This document shows, piece by piece, positions 1 to 5,905 of a stretch of 7,023 bases of DNA (positions within the stretch are counted from its first letter, which is position 1; the number at the start of each line of letters is the position of its first letter). The notes below the pieces were generated by a model, which saw nothing but the letters and a program-made list of their open reading frames with translations, was not told the DNA's origin and did no database searches. The translations under genes were made by a program, and so were the position numbers. Source of the stretch: Thermoplasmata archaeon (GTDB lineage: Archaea; Thermoplasmatota; Thermoplasmata; Sysuiplasmatales; Sysuiplasmataceae); assembly GCA_021796175.1 (NCBI GenBank), contig JAJYOM010000080.1, positions 1 through 7,023 on the forward strand, given 5' to 3'.

Positions 1-84
1 CAAATCCGTAGACCACAGATCGTCATCACTTACAAAGACCAGCCTGCCGCCGAAAACATCAGGATATGTGCAGTAACATTTCAT
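1..84 (-). CDS. tri: Tricorn protease homologue, N-terminal 28 residues (partial, runs off left edge)
   Basis: The minus strand from the ATG at 84-82 to the window edge encodes 28 residues with no stop. They contain PDVFGGRLVF followed by VSDDDLWSTDL. This closely matches the first beta-propeller blade of tricorn proteases; from memory, the Thermoplasma protein has PDIHGDRIIF and then CDDLWEHDL at the same place. Tricorn is a large (about 1000-residue) cytoplasmic serine protease with a six-bladed and a seven-bladed propeller, a PDZ domain and a catalytic domain. It degrades peptides released by the proteasome. Only the first propeller strands lie here, so the catalytic residues cannot be checked. 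A TATA-like box (108-114) centred about 27 nt upstream and the lack of a Shine-Dalgarno sequence suggest a leaderless start at this ATG. The gene is divergent from the small gene at 253. A generic propeller protein (TolB/WD40-like) is the main alternative, but the DDLW signature favours tricorn. Confidence 0.8.
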   Translation of the reverse strand, partial: MKCYCTYPDVFGGRLVFVSDDDLWSTDL

Positions 85-107
85 GTTGATTGACAATTAT
101 ACAGTGG

Positions 108-114
108 TAATAAA
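108..114 (-). promoter_or_regulatory. TATA-like box for the tricorn gene
   Basis: On the minus strand this reads TTTATTA, centred about 27 nt upstream of the ATG at 84. That is the spacing expected if the archaeal transcript starts at the start codon. A second AT-rich stretch (minus-strand TATAATT around 97-103) is too close to the ATG to be its TATA box. This is sequence resemblance only. Confidence 0.4.
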
Positions 115-156
115 CGTTCGGTATTCGTGCTTTGACATCTCTGACATGACAGATAG

Positions 157-173
157 CCCCCTTGTGAAGGGGG
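157..173. repeat. Perfect 7-bp hairpin in the tricorn/GYD intergenic region
   Basis: CCCCCTT, a GTG loop and AAGGGGG form a perfect, very GC-rich 7-bp inverted repeat with a 3-nt loop. It lies between the divergent starts of the tricorn gene (84) and the GYD-like gene (253). It is not followed by a T tract on either strand, so it is not a classical terminator. If the plus-strand gene is transcribed from an AT-rich box near 96-104, the hairpin would sit in its 5' leader. Its function is unknown. Confidence 0.5.
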
Positions 174-252
174 AACACCTCATTGCCTGTCTTGCAATCC
201 GCCGGAGCGCAAGAGGGCGCTGTCCCGTTACAGGGCGGTCAAGCAGTCTGTT

Positions 253-519
253 ATGGATGAAATGTATATGCTCTTCAACAGCATTGTGAAATTCAGGGAG
301 AAGATAAAGAAGGCGGAAGTTGAGGCAATGTACAGTATCTTTTCCGCCCGGAAGAAAGCCGGCATCAGGAACATCGGTGTCTGCTTGACGCCTGGAAGGA
401 TAGACACAGTAAGGATTCTTGAAGCGCCTGACGAAAAGACTGTCATGAAGATGCTTGCCAGGAACAACAGACCGTTTCAACTTAGACACTTGTTGCAGTC
501 ACCAGGAAAGAAGCAATAA
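253..519 (+). CDS. Small GYD-domain-like protein (88 aa, tentative)
   Basis: This frame encodes 88 residues. Its second half contains TPGRIDTVRILEAPDEKTVM (about residues 46-65), which resembles the core of GYD-domain proteins, where a LGRYD turn is followed by an IVEAPD strand and helix. GYD proteins are small ferredoxin-fold proteins, usually 90-100 residues, of poorly defined function. The N-terminal half (a MLFNSIVKF strand and a Lys/Glu-rich helix) would supply the first strand and helix. It diverges from the usual family N-terminus, and the Tyr of the GYD turn is Ile here. Codon use (AGG, GCG, ATA) is like that of the other genes. Start: 253 is the first ATG in a frame open from 157; ATGs at 262 and 268 are alternatives. 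No Shine-Dalgarno sequence or well-placed TATA box supports any of them. The minus-strand open frames covering the same bases match nothing I know. Confidence 0.5.
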   Translation: MDEMYMLFNSIVKFREKIKKAEVEAMYSIFSARKKAGIRNIGVCLTPGRIDTVRILEAPDEKTVMKMLARNNRPFQLRHLLQSPGKKQ

Positions 520-612
520 AGAATGCTCGAATGAGAGACGTGCGAGCTTGAGTCGCCAGCCTCGTTATGGTCTGCGTTTCACCTGATTCAGATTGTGTTC
601 CAGTGACAAGAC

Positions 613-617
613 TTTTT
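613..617 (+). terminator. Possible T-run terminator after the GYD-like gene
   Basis: A run of five T residues lies about 95 nt downstream of the stop at 519. Archaeal RNA polymerase can terminate at T-rich non-template stretches without a hairpin. Five T residues alone is weak evidence. Confidence 0.15.
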
Positions 618-653
618 CAACGCAGTTGCAAACTGTCTGATTTCAGTTCCGGC

Positions 654-673
654 AAATAAGAAGAAAATAAGAT
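654..673 (-). terminator. Possible T-rich terminator downstream of the CDGSH gene
   Basis: On the minus strand this is a pyrimidine- and T-rich stretch (ATCTTATTTTC, then TTCTTATTT), about 52-71 nt beyond the stop codon at 725. It is compatible with archaeal T-tract termination. No strong hairpin precedes it, apart from the short palindrome at 708-720. Confidence 0.3.
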
Positions 674-707
674 GTTTGGTAATTGTGCAGCGGAGGGAGA
701 AGATAAC

Positions 708-720
708 TTCCAGTCTGGAA
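708..720. repeat. 13-nt palindrome just downstream of the CDGSH stop
   Basis: TTCCAG, a single T and CTGGAA form a perfect 6-bp dyad with a one-base centre, 4 nt past the minus-strand stop codon at 725. As RNA it could only form a short hairpin. As DNA it could be a protein site, but its 3' position makes chance likely. Confidence 0.3.
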
Positions 721-724
721 AGCC

Positions 725-940
725 CTACTTCTCTTTCGGATACATATCCGGGAGGACATGCTGATGGTCTTCCGAATCGTAGAAGAATGTCTTCCCTTCA
801 TGCTCATTCGCTGTGAGCTTATGGTGTCCGTCGCAGTAAGGCTTGTTCCTGCTCAAACCGCACATGCATATGTAGACAGTCTTGTCTCCCACAGTAATGG
901 CCGCCGGCCTGTTTGCTTCGTGTAAAACTATTCTTGCCGT
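725..940 (-). CDS. CDGSH iron-sulfur domain protein (about 71 aa), start codon non-canonical
   Basis: This short minus-strand frame carries C25-M-C27-G-L-S30, then P34-Y-C36-D-G-H-H40 (counting the ACG at 940-938 as residue 1). It fits the CDGSH consensus C-x-C-x2-S/T-x3-P-x-C-D-G-x-H, with all ligands of the [2Fe-2S] cluster (three Cys, one His). Length and layout fit the single-domain microbial proteins of the mitoNEET family: an ARIV-like first strand, a VGDKTVYIC strand, the motif, then a GKTFFYD strand. A role in cytoplasmic electron or cluster transfer is likely but undefined. The oddity is the start. The frame is open from 979 (TAA at 982-980) but contains no ATG, GTG or TTG before the first Cys. 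The ACG falls exactly where family members have the initiator (then A-R-I-V), and a TATA-like box is centred about 24 nt upstream of it. The ACG may be a true rare start, a mutated ATG, or a sequence error. Identity is secure; whether it is expressed is not. Confidence 0.78.
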   Translation of the reverse strand, partial: TARIVLHEANRPAAITVGDKTVYICMCGLSRNKPYCDGHHKLTANEHEGKTFFYDSEDHQHVLPDMYPKEK

Positions 941-960
941 TGTATCAACCTTAAACGAAG

Positions 961-968
961 TTATATTT
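961..968 (-). promoter_or_regulatory. TATA-like box for the CDGSH gene
   Basis: The minus strand reads AAATATAA, followed by C. It is centred about 24 nt upstream of the ACG proposed as the CDGSH start and shares the core AATATAAC with the box in front of the flippase gene. The spacing predicts transcription starting at or very near the ACG, giving a leaderless message. Confidence 0.45.
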
Positions 969-995
969 GTCGATAGTACTTAACCATGTGTAAAA

Positions 996-1019
996 CCAGG
1001 TATTGTGGGGCATACCTGG
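996..1019 (-). terminator. Hairpin plus T-run, likely terminator of the antiporter transcript
   Basis: CCAGGTAT and ATACCTGG form a perfect 8-bp inverted repeat around an 8-nt loop. On the minus strand the hairpin is followed directly by TTTTA, giving a rho-independent-like layout. It lies about 100 nt beyond the stop of the antiporter (1120) and upstream of the CDGSH promoter, so it could separate the two minus-strand transcription units. Hairpins are not required for archaeal termination, so it could also be a 3'-UTR stability element. Confidence 0.45.
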
Positions 1020-1063
1020 CACATACAGGCAACCGCCAAAGAACAGTCTTTCGGCATTCGGGG

Positions 1064-1094
1064 CAGGACATTGCTGTTTAATTTACCTGTCCTG
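1064..1094. repeat. 7-bp inverted repeat in the antiporter 3' region
   Basis: CAGGACA (1064-1070) and TGTCCTG (1088-1094) are perfect inverted copies separated by 17 nt. They lie 26-56 nt downstream of the antiporter stop on the minus strand. Together with the hairpin at 996-1019, this could give the antiporter message a structured 3' end. It may be chance. Confidence 0.3.
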
Positions 1095-1119
1095 TCAACG
1101 GTACCCGGATCGCGGCGAT

Positions 1120-2265
1120 TTACGCTTGATTCTTCTCCCGTGTGAAAAGGGGGAAGAACAGCGCCATGATCACAGTGCCGAGCAGTATTACGGAGTAAAG
1201 ATCATAGCTTATGACGGCCGCGCCCAGGGCCGTACCTGCTATGACCACGCCCACCGCACCCCTGCTGCCCATGAAACCCATCAGCCTGCCGGGCGGCATC
1301 TCCGGCGCAATTCTGGGTGCAATCCACCTGGTAAGGATGGCTCCTGCACCGCCGGTGATTAGAAGCAGCGAAGCAAGAACAACAATAAAAAATGGAGTTG
1401 GGAAGATGACATTGAGACCGGCTATGGTGAAATAGACAGGTATGAAGAAACTGTCATTCATCCTGTTGAGCGTCCTGGTCAGTATGCCGAGAATCTGCTG
1501 GCCCAGAATGACCTCTGAAATTATCATGCCCGCGAAGAAGGCACCGAGAACAAATGTGAATCCGATGAGCTGAAAGAAGGTGGCAGCAACAAGGCCGAGT
1601 ATGATAATCACACCGAATATCACCCGATCACCCTGTTCTGTTGCATGAAGCCTTGAGAATACCCGCACCAGCGCTGCTGAGTTTCTGTGTATGAAAAAGT
1701 CTGCGACAAAAAGTGCGACTATGAACAACAATATCGCCGCTATTTTAAACAGGAAATCCTTCTGGTTCAGGAAAGCGGATAAAGCAATGAACGCTATGAG
1801 ATCTGAAAAGACGGTACTTGCAAGTATAATCTGGCCGGAGCTGTTTTGGAGCAGCCCGTATCTTTTCACCAGAACTGAGATGATCGATATGGAAGGCACG
1901 CCGATGGACACCGCCACAATAACAGAAGTGGCCATTGTATTTCCGAAGAAAAAGTGAAGCAACGCCAACATCAGGACAACCGGAACGCCAAAGCTGAAAA
2001 AGGTGAGCGGCACCGCTCCCCTGTAATTGTTTGTTATCAGCGAAGTGGTTATCTCGATGCCGATAAGAAGCACGATGAAAAACAGTGCAATTTCCGATAT
2101 GCTGGTGAGTTCAGCGGTTGGTCTGATTACGCCGAGCACAGCGGGACCCAGAATGAAGCCGCCCAGTATCTCTCCTGCAACAGCGGCGAACCTGAACTGC
2201 TCGAAAATCTGGCCAAGAACAAGGCCGAGGCCAAGAAGTATGAGTATCGAGACTATGATTTCCAT
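1120..2265 (-). CDS. Cation/proton antiporter, CPA2 (Kef/NapA) family, 381 aa
   Basis: A very hydrophobic protein with about 12 membrane segments and almost no soluble tail. It has the Na_H_Exchanger core only, with no TrkA-N/RCK domain as in KefB/C. Family marks are GEILGG and LGP at residues 31-41, FFIPVYFTIAGLNV at 273-286 (CPA2 proteins have FFIP followed by a GL), and MGSRGAVG at 332-339. It would exchange Na+ or K+ for H+ across the cytoplasmic membrane. The ion-site helix reads ASTVFSDLIAF (149-159): one Asp (D155) is preceded by Ser, instead of the Asp-Asp pair of electrogenic members or the Gln-Asp of Kef. No Lys is visible in the segment near 295-313. Both points suggest electroneutral exchange, by inference. 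Start: the ATG at 2265 is the first in frame, seven codons after a TGA. The upstream GGCGGCGACC only loosely resembles a Shine-Dalgarno sequence. It is divergent from the flippase. Confidence 0.88.
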   Translation of the reverse strand: MEIIVSILILLGLGLVLGQIFEQFRFAAVAGEILGGFILGPAVLGVIRPTAELTSISEIALFFIVLLIGIEITTSLITNNYRGAVPLTFFSFGVPVVLMLALLHFFFGNTMATSVIVAVSIGVPSISIISVLVKRYGLLQNSSGQIILASTVFSDLIAFIALSAFLNQKDFLFKIAAILLFIVALFVADFFIHRNSAALVRVFSRLHATEQGDRVIFGVIIILGLVAATFFQLIGFTFVLGAFFAGMIISEVILGQQILGILTRTLNRMNDSFFIPVYFTIAGLNVIFPTPFFIVVLASLLLITGGAGAILTRWIAPRIAPEMPPGRLMGFMGSRGAVGVVIAGTALGAAVISYDLYSVILLGTVIMALFFPLFTREKNQA

Positions 2266-2352
2266 ATCCGGTCGCCGCCGCCTGCTTCAATACGTTTTTC
2301 TGATGAAGGTGTTTGCCTGCCCCGCTATTGAATGTTTGCATTACATGCCGTC

Positions 2353-2364
2353 AAAATAAAAATT
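2353..2364 (-). promoter_or_regulatory. Possible TATA-like box for the antiporter gene
   Basis: On the minus strand this is AATTTTTATTTT, the most AT-rich stretch upstream of the antiporter. It would place the transcript start near 2330, giving a leader of about 65 nt. A weaker candidate (GTATTGA on the minus strand, 2287-2293) would give a leaderless message. I cannot choose between them with confidence. Confidence 0.25.
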
Positions 2365-2448
2365 GCCCCTTATCAAAGATATTCGATATTGAGTCAACGA
2401 ACGCACATCTCCCTTGTTTGCATCTTCGGTGTAAAGGACCTATACTTC

Positions 2449-2457
2449 TTAATATAA
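2449..2457 (+). promoter_or_regulatory. TATA-like box for the flippase gene
   Basis: TTAATATAA is a good archaeal TATA-like element in the divergent region between antiporter and flippase. Its centre is only 13 nt before the first ATG (2466) but 25 nt before the second in-frame ATG (2478). That geometry favours a leaderless start at 2478. Confidence 0.45.
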
Positions 2458-2465
2458 CATTCTGA

Positions 2466-3989
2466 ATGGATGCACCGATGGATGAGCTTGCGGGGAGGGA
2501 CCCTATAGGGGAAGGACTCATCTTCCAGTATGCCTATTATGCTTCCCTGACTCTGTCCGGCGCGGCTTTCTACCTTTACCTGACACATATTTTTCCCACA
2601 TCAAGTGTTGGTTCAGTTGCACTGCTCCTTGCAATAGTCAGCCTGTTTCCGGCCTTTTTCAGCCTTGGTTTGCAGTACGGCTGGCAGCACTTCATATCAT
2701 ATTTCATCGGTCAAGGCAAGAGTGGTGAGGTTCATGGCATTATCAGACAGGCGATAAGAACCGGTCTCGTCCTGTCTGCTGCAGCAGTGATCTTCCTGCT
2801 GGCGAGCGCACACTACATATCAGTCCTGTTCTTCCATACCGCAGCATATACAACGCTTGTTTTTCTGCTCGCGCTTGACATACCATCAGCAATAATGATT
2901 TCAATATTGAATGGAATGATGCTCGGACTGCAGAGATTCAAAACTGCAGGCATCATAGGCATGACTTATGTTGTGATTGTCTATGGTTCGTCTGTTGTGC
3001 TGCTGAAGGCATCCCAGTCACTCAATGCTGTACCGATAGGCTGGGGAATTGGCTATTTTATCGGCGTGCTGATGTACTACTACGAACTCACCAAATGGCC
3101 GGTGAAAGCCCAGCAGAAGGGGATTGGGCTCAGGGAGGTGCTAAAATACTCCACCCCTCTGTATGCAACGGGCATTTTGAGTGTTGGCGCCTCATACATT
3201 GACAGACTCACTGTTGCCTTCTTCAAGAACCTGTCAAGCATAGGTGTCTATACACTTGTCCTGCTAATCGTCAGCGGTGTGGGACTGTTGAGCGCACCAA
3301 TTGGCGGAGTCATCTTCTCAAAATTCTCAGAATTTTATGCAAAAAAGGATAATCAGATGATTCGTGAAGGCGTTCGAATATCGGTGAATGCCGCCTCAGT
3401 CCTGTACATACCGGCGGCACTGGGGGTATCGGCGCTGGCGGTGCCCCTTTTGAGGGTTTTGGGTGGTCCCGCCTATGTGATTGGAAGCGTGCCGCTCGCC
3501 ATAATACTCACTGTAAACGCACTTGTCATCGTTGGGGGACCTATGGGAAGTGCTCTTCAGGGTACGAGGAAAACACTCATCTTTGTTCTGTCCACGTCGA
3601 TTGCACTGATTTCAAATTTGGTTCTTTCAGTGTTGCTGATACCGTCACTGTCCCTTACAGGTGCTGCAATCGGTTATTCATCGGTTGGAACTGTGAGCTT
3701 TGTCGTTATCTTTGCTTATGCATGGAAATCGGGAGTTGTAAAACTGGATATCAGGATGCTCAGCAGAATTTGGCTCTCGGCGATAGTAATGAGCGCGCTG
3801 GTCTACCTCTTCGCTACCGTTACCGGTTTTTCAGGAATTCTCATCCCCTTCTACGTCATTGCAGGACTGGTGACGTACCTGCTGATGCTCAAAGCCACAT
3901 CCGCCCTGTCGGAAACTGACAAGGAGCTGCTGAAAAGGCTCATTCCTGGTGAGCTTGGACTACTCAAGGCGTTTGTCGAACTGCTCTGA
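2466..3989 (+). CDS. Polysaccharide/oligosaccharide flippase, Wzx (MATE/MOP superfamily)
   Basis: A 507-residue integral membrane protein with about 12-14 predicted hydrophobic helices. Its length is typical of Wzx/RfbX-type flippases, which move lipid-linked oligosaccharides from the cytoplasmic to the outer face of the membrane. Suggestive features are the N-terminal FQYAYYASL segment with SLGLQYGWQHFISYF and GQGK (about 67-85), a second-half repeat start LKYSTPLYATGILSVG followed by DRLTVAFF and IGVYTL, and a late APIGGVIFSKFSEFYAK segment (about 277-293). The family is identified by its overall pattern; there is no short catalytic motif. Start: a TGA lies directly before the ATG at 2466, so translation begins at 2466 or at the second ATG (2478, residue 5). 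The TATA-like box spacing favours 2478. No Shine-Dalgarno sequence is seen. The RmlA gene downstream supports a surface-glycan or N-glycan role. The substrate is unknown. Confidence 0.85.
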   Translation: MDAPMDELAGRDPIGEGLIFQYAYYASLTLSGAAFYLYLTHIFPTSSVGSVALLLAIVSLFPAFFSLGLQYGWQHFISYFIGQGKSGEVHGIIRQAIRTGLVLSAAAVIFLLASAHYISVLFFHTAAYTTLVFLLALDIPSAIMISILNGMMLGLQRFKTAGIIGMTYVVIVYGSSVVLLKASQSLNAVPIGWGIGYFIGVLMYYYELTKWPVKAQQKGIGLREVLKYSTPLYATGILSVGASYIDRLTVAFFKNLSSIGVYTLVLLIVSGVGLLSAPIGGVIFSKFSEFYAKKDNQMIREGVRISVNAASVLYIPAALGVSALAVPLLRVLGGPAYVIGSVPLAIILTVNALVIVGGPMGSALQGTRKTLIFVLSTSIALISNLVLSVLLIPSLSLTGAAIGYSSVGTVSFVVIFAYAWKSGVVKLDIRMLSRIWLSAIVMSALVYLFATVTGFSGILIPFYVIAGLVTYLLMLKATSALSETDKELLKRLIPGELGLLKAFVELL

Positions 3990-4062
3990 ATAAGTGCATC
4001 CGAATTGCACAGTGGAGTTCGTCTCCCCACTACAGATCACGTATTGCGATTTGTCAGCAACC

Positions 4063-4070
4063 TACTTAAT
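4063..4070 (+). promoter_or_regulatory. Weak TATA-like box for the MFS gene
   Basis: TACTTAAT is centred about 24 nt upstream of the ATG at 4091, the same spacing as at the neighbouring genes, but the match is poor. If it is used, the GAGGTG immediately downstream would not be in the mRNA. If an upstream promoter is used instead, that GAGGTG would be the ribosome binding site. Confidence 0.25.
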
Positions 4071-4073
4071 GGT

Positions 4074-4079
4074 GAGGTG
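4074..4079 (+). promoter_or_regulatory. Shine-Dalgarno-like GAGGTG before the MFS gene
   Basis: GAGGTG is complementary to the conserved 3' end of 16S rRNA (CACCTCC). It lies 11 nt upstream of the ATG at 4091 and 20 nt before the alternative ATG at 4100, so if it is used it favours 4091. The spacing is slightly long. Confidence 0.35.
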
Positions 4080-4090
4080 TGTAGCAATAA

Positions 4091-5596
4091 ATGCTCGTTA
4101 TGGCCGGCCGGGTGGAAAGTGGGTTGGAAGCTGCGGATCCGCGCTACAGACGTATCACAATTCTTGTCGTCATGTTGGGCGTGATGATGACAGCGGTGGA
4201 CACAACTGCAGTCGTCCTCGGTCTGCCCGTTATGATGCGTGATCTCAGGTCAAGCATCTCAAGCATGGTCTGGGTCATTATGGCCTACCTGCTTGTGCTG
4301 GCGATTGTCGGAACCCAGGTGGGCAAACTTGGAGACATGTTCGGCCGTGTCCGGATGTACAATCTCGGCTTCGCTGTATTCACACTCGGCTCCTTTCTTT
4401 CAGGATTATCTCACAACTCGGCCGAAATCATTACATTCAGGATAATTCAGGGTCTTGGCGGTGCCTTTATATTCTCAAACAGCGGAGCGATTATTGCTGA
4501 CACCTTCCCCGCGTCGGAAAGGGGAAAGGCATACGGATACACGGGTGTCGGTTTTTCCGCAGGGGCTGTTCTGGGTATACTCGTTGGCGGAGCATTTGTC
4601 ACATTCCTCAGCTGGCAATACATCTTCTTCATCAACGTGCCGATAGGAATTGGCGCAGAGCTTGTGGGATATTTCAGACTCCACGACCGGGCTGAAAAGA
4701 CAAGAAGCAAGTTCGATATTCCAGGCATTGTGCTGTTAATGGCCGGCGTCTTCCTGATACTGTATTCAATGACTGATATTACAGGCTCCGGATGGTCGAC
4801 AAAACCGGGACTGGAACTGTTGTCTGGACTTATTGGAATAGTGATATTCGTCCTCTGGGAGAGGCACTCCGAGTCACCGCTGCTTGACCTTTCCATACTT
4901 AAACAGAGAGTTCTCTTCGCGTCCATGTTTGCTGCTTTCTTTCAGGCTATCGCAAGCTATGCTGTCCTGTTTCTCATCATAATGTACCTCCAGGGTCCCA
5001 GGGGGCTTTCACCATGGAACGCATCCATCCTGCTGGTACCTGCCTATATTCTCTCGAGTTTCGTCGCCCCGGTTGCAGGCAGGCTGTCCGATAGACTCGG
5101 TGCAAGAGTGGTTGCATCCGCAGGCCTGCTAATGCAGGCGACGGGAATTTTTATCTACTCAACACTCAACAGCAATACGCCGCTGGAGTATGTCCTGCTT
5201 GGAGCATCTGTCAACGGTATCGGATCCAGCATGTTTTTCCCTGCGAACAACAGCGCGGTTATGGCAAGCGCACCTCCGCGTGCTTATGGAGTGACTTCCG
5301 GCCTTCTCAGGACGCTTTCAAACATGGGAATGGTGGTGAGTTTCGCCGTGGCATTGCTGATTGCGTCCCTGTCGATACCACGCCAACTGGCATTTGAAAT
5401 CTTTCTCGGAGTGAGGGCAATACAGGGTCAACTGGCTGTTGCTTTCATTCAGGGCATTCATGTTGCTCTGCTGGCATCAATAACACTCATCGCTGTGGCA
5501 ATTACACTTTCCATTCTGAGAGGCAGGGAGTCCCGCACCATGGGAGGCCCGCGCCCTGCGCAAACGAACAGGAGACCGCCGAATACCATGGGTTGA
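4091..5596 (+). CDS. Major facilitator superfamily transporter, DHA2 (EmrB/QacA-like, 14 TM), 501 aa
   Basis: A proton-driven export pump of the 14-helix DHA2 family, by sequence pattern. Helix 1 has VDTTAVVLGLPVMMRDL (36-52; D37 in the family's usual acidic position), followed by W61 and Y66 of helix 2. Motif A is GKLGDMFGRVR (78-88) with D82 and R86. Motif B is R117 followed by QGLGGA (120-125). Motif C in helix 5 is GAVLGILVGG (158-167), with the usual Pro replaced by Ile. LSWQYIFFINVPIG (173-186) is the typical loop and helix 6, with Gln where Arg is common. The C-terminus is a polar Arg/Pro-rich tail of about 25 residues. DHA2 proteins export drugs, dyes, amino acids or lipids; the substrate cannot be told here. 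Start: a TAA lies immediately before the ATG at 4091; 4100 is an alternative. It sits 101 nt after the flippase, on the same strand, between two glycan genes, so export of a glycan-related or toxic compound is possible. Confidence 0.88.
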   Translation: MLVMAGRVESGLEAADPRYRRITILVVMLGVMMTAVDTTAVVLGLPVMMRDLRSSISSMVWVIMAYLLVLAIVGTQVGKLGDMFGRVRMYNLGFAVFTLGSFLSGLSHNSAEIITFRIIQGLGGAFIFSNSGAIIADTFPASERGKAYGYTGVGFSAGAVLGILVGGAFVTFLSWQYIFFINVPIGIGAELVGYFRLHDRAEKTRSKFDIPGIVLLMAGVFLILYSMTDITGSGWSTKPGLELLSGLIGIVIFVLWERHSESPLLDLSILKQRVLFASMFAAFFQAIASYAVLFLIIMYLQGPRGLSPWNASILLVPAYILSSFVAPVAGRLSDRLGARVVASAGLLMQATGIFIYSTLNSNTPLEYVLLGASVNGIGSSMFFPANNSAVMASAPPRAYGVTSGLLRTLSNMGMVVSFAVALLIASLSIPRQLAFEIFLGVRAIQGQLAVAFIQGIHVALLASITLIAVAITLSILRGRESRTMGGPRPAQTNRRPPNTMG

Positions 5597-5854
5597 CTGG
5601 TATATCCCCGGCAGCAGCGACTTAAGGATGAGCGCGTTCTGCAGAAGAAATCTGAAAACGAAGCTGAAGCCTATTGCCAATATTTGCCAGCAGATACTTT
5701 CGATTGAGCTCATAAACGGACAAGGTTTTGGCATAACCCGTTCGGCAAAGTCAAAACACATTACCGGGGGGTTAAGTCAAAGGTTCTGCTGTTTCTTAAT
5801 AATGAGCTGATCCGAGTCAGCTGCCACTTGTTAAAAAGGGTGCTTAAAATTCAA

Positions 5855-5859
5855 TTTTT
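5855..5859 (+). terminator. Possible T-run terminator after the MFS gene
   Basis: A T5 run preceded, 33 nt upstream, by the small inverted repeat at 5805-5822. Archaeal T-tract termination is possible, but the distance from the MFS stop (about 260 nt) and the short run make this weak. Confidence 0.15.
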
Positions 5860-5898
5860 CATGAATCGTCGACTGCCAAAGTCAAGCGTCAGAGTAGG

Positions 5899-5905
5899 TT
5901 ATTAA
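5899..5905 (+). promoter_or_regulatory. TATA-like box for rmlA
   Basis: TTATTAA is centred 26 nt upstream of the GTG at 5928. No purine-rich ribosome binding site precedes the GTG (the sequence just before it is TTTTCCGGCC). A leaderless transcript beginning at or next to the GTG is therefore the simplest reading. Confidence 0.45.

Noticed and set aside
90..118. Bacterial-type promoter (TTGACA at 90-95)
   Set aside because: No acceptable -10 box lies about 17 nt downstream, and other features point to archaeal promoters.
97..489. Minus-strand open frame opposite the GYD-like gene (130 codons)
   Set aside because: It overlaps the more plausible plus-strand frame almost entirely, has a low-complexity basic composition and matches no family I know. 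A shadow frame is more likely.
1131..1157. 9-bp imperfect hairpin (one G-T pair) at the end of the antiporter gene
   Set aside because: It lies within coding sequence for the C-terminal residues and lacks a T tract in the right place, so it is probably incidental.
1003..1362. Plus-strand open frame across the antiporter 3' end
   Set aside because: Mostly antisense to the antiporter, with a His/Arg/Pro-rich composition typical of a shadow frame. Its first part covers the inverted-repeat region.
2366..2383. GATATTC / GATATTG tandem in the divergent promoter region
   Set aside because: Only two 7-nt near-copies; too short to call a repeat or operator.
4447..4926. Minus-strand open frame of 159 codons inside the MFS gene
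   Set aside because: Antisense to a well-supported transporter with clear motifs. Composition is Ser/Pro-rich, as expected from reading transporter codons backwards.
5477..5761. Minus-strand open frame with a hydrophobic N-terminal stretch
   Set aside because: Its C-terminal part is antisense to the end of the MFS gene and the rest has no recognisable family, promoter or ribosome site.
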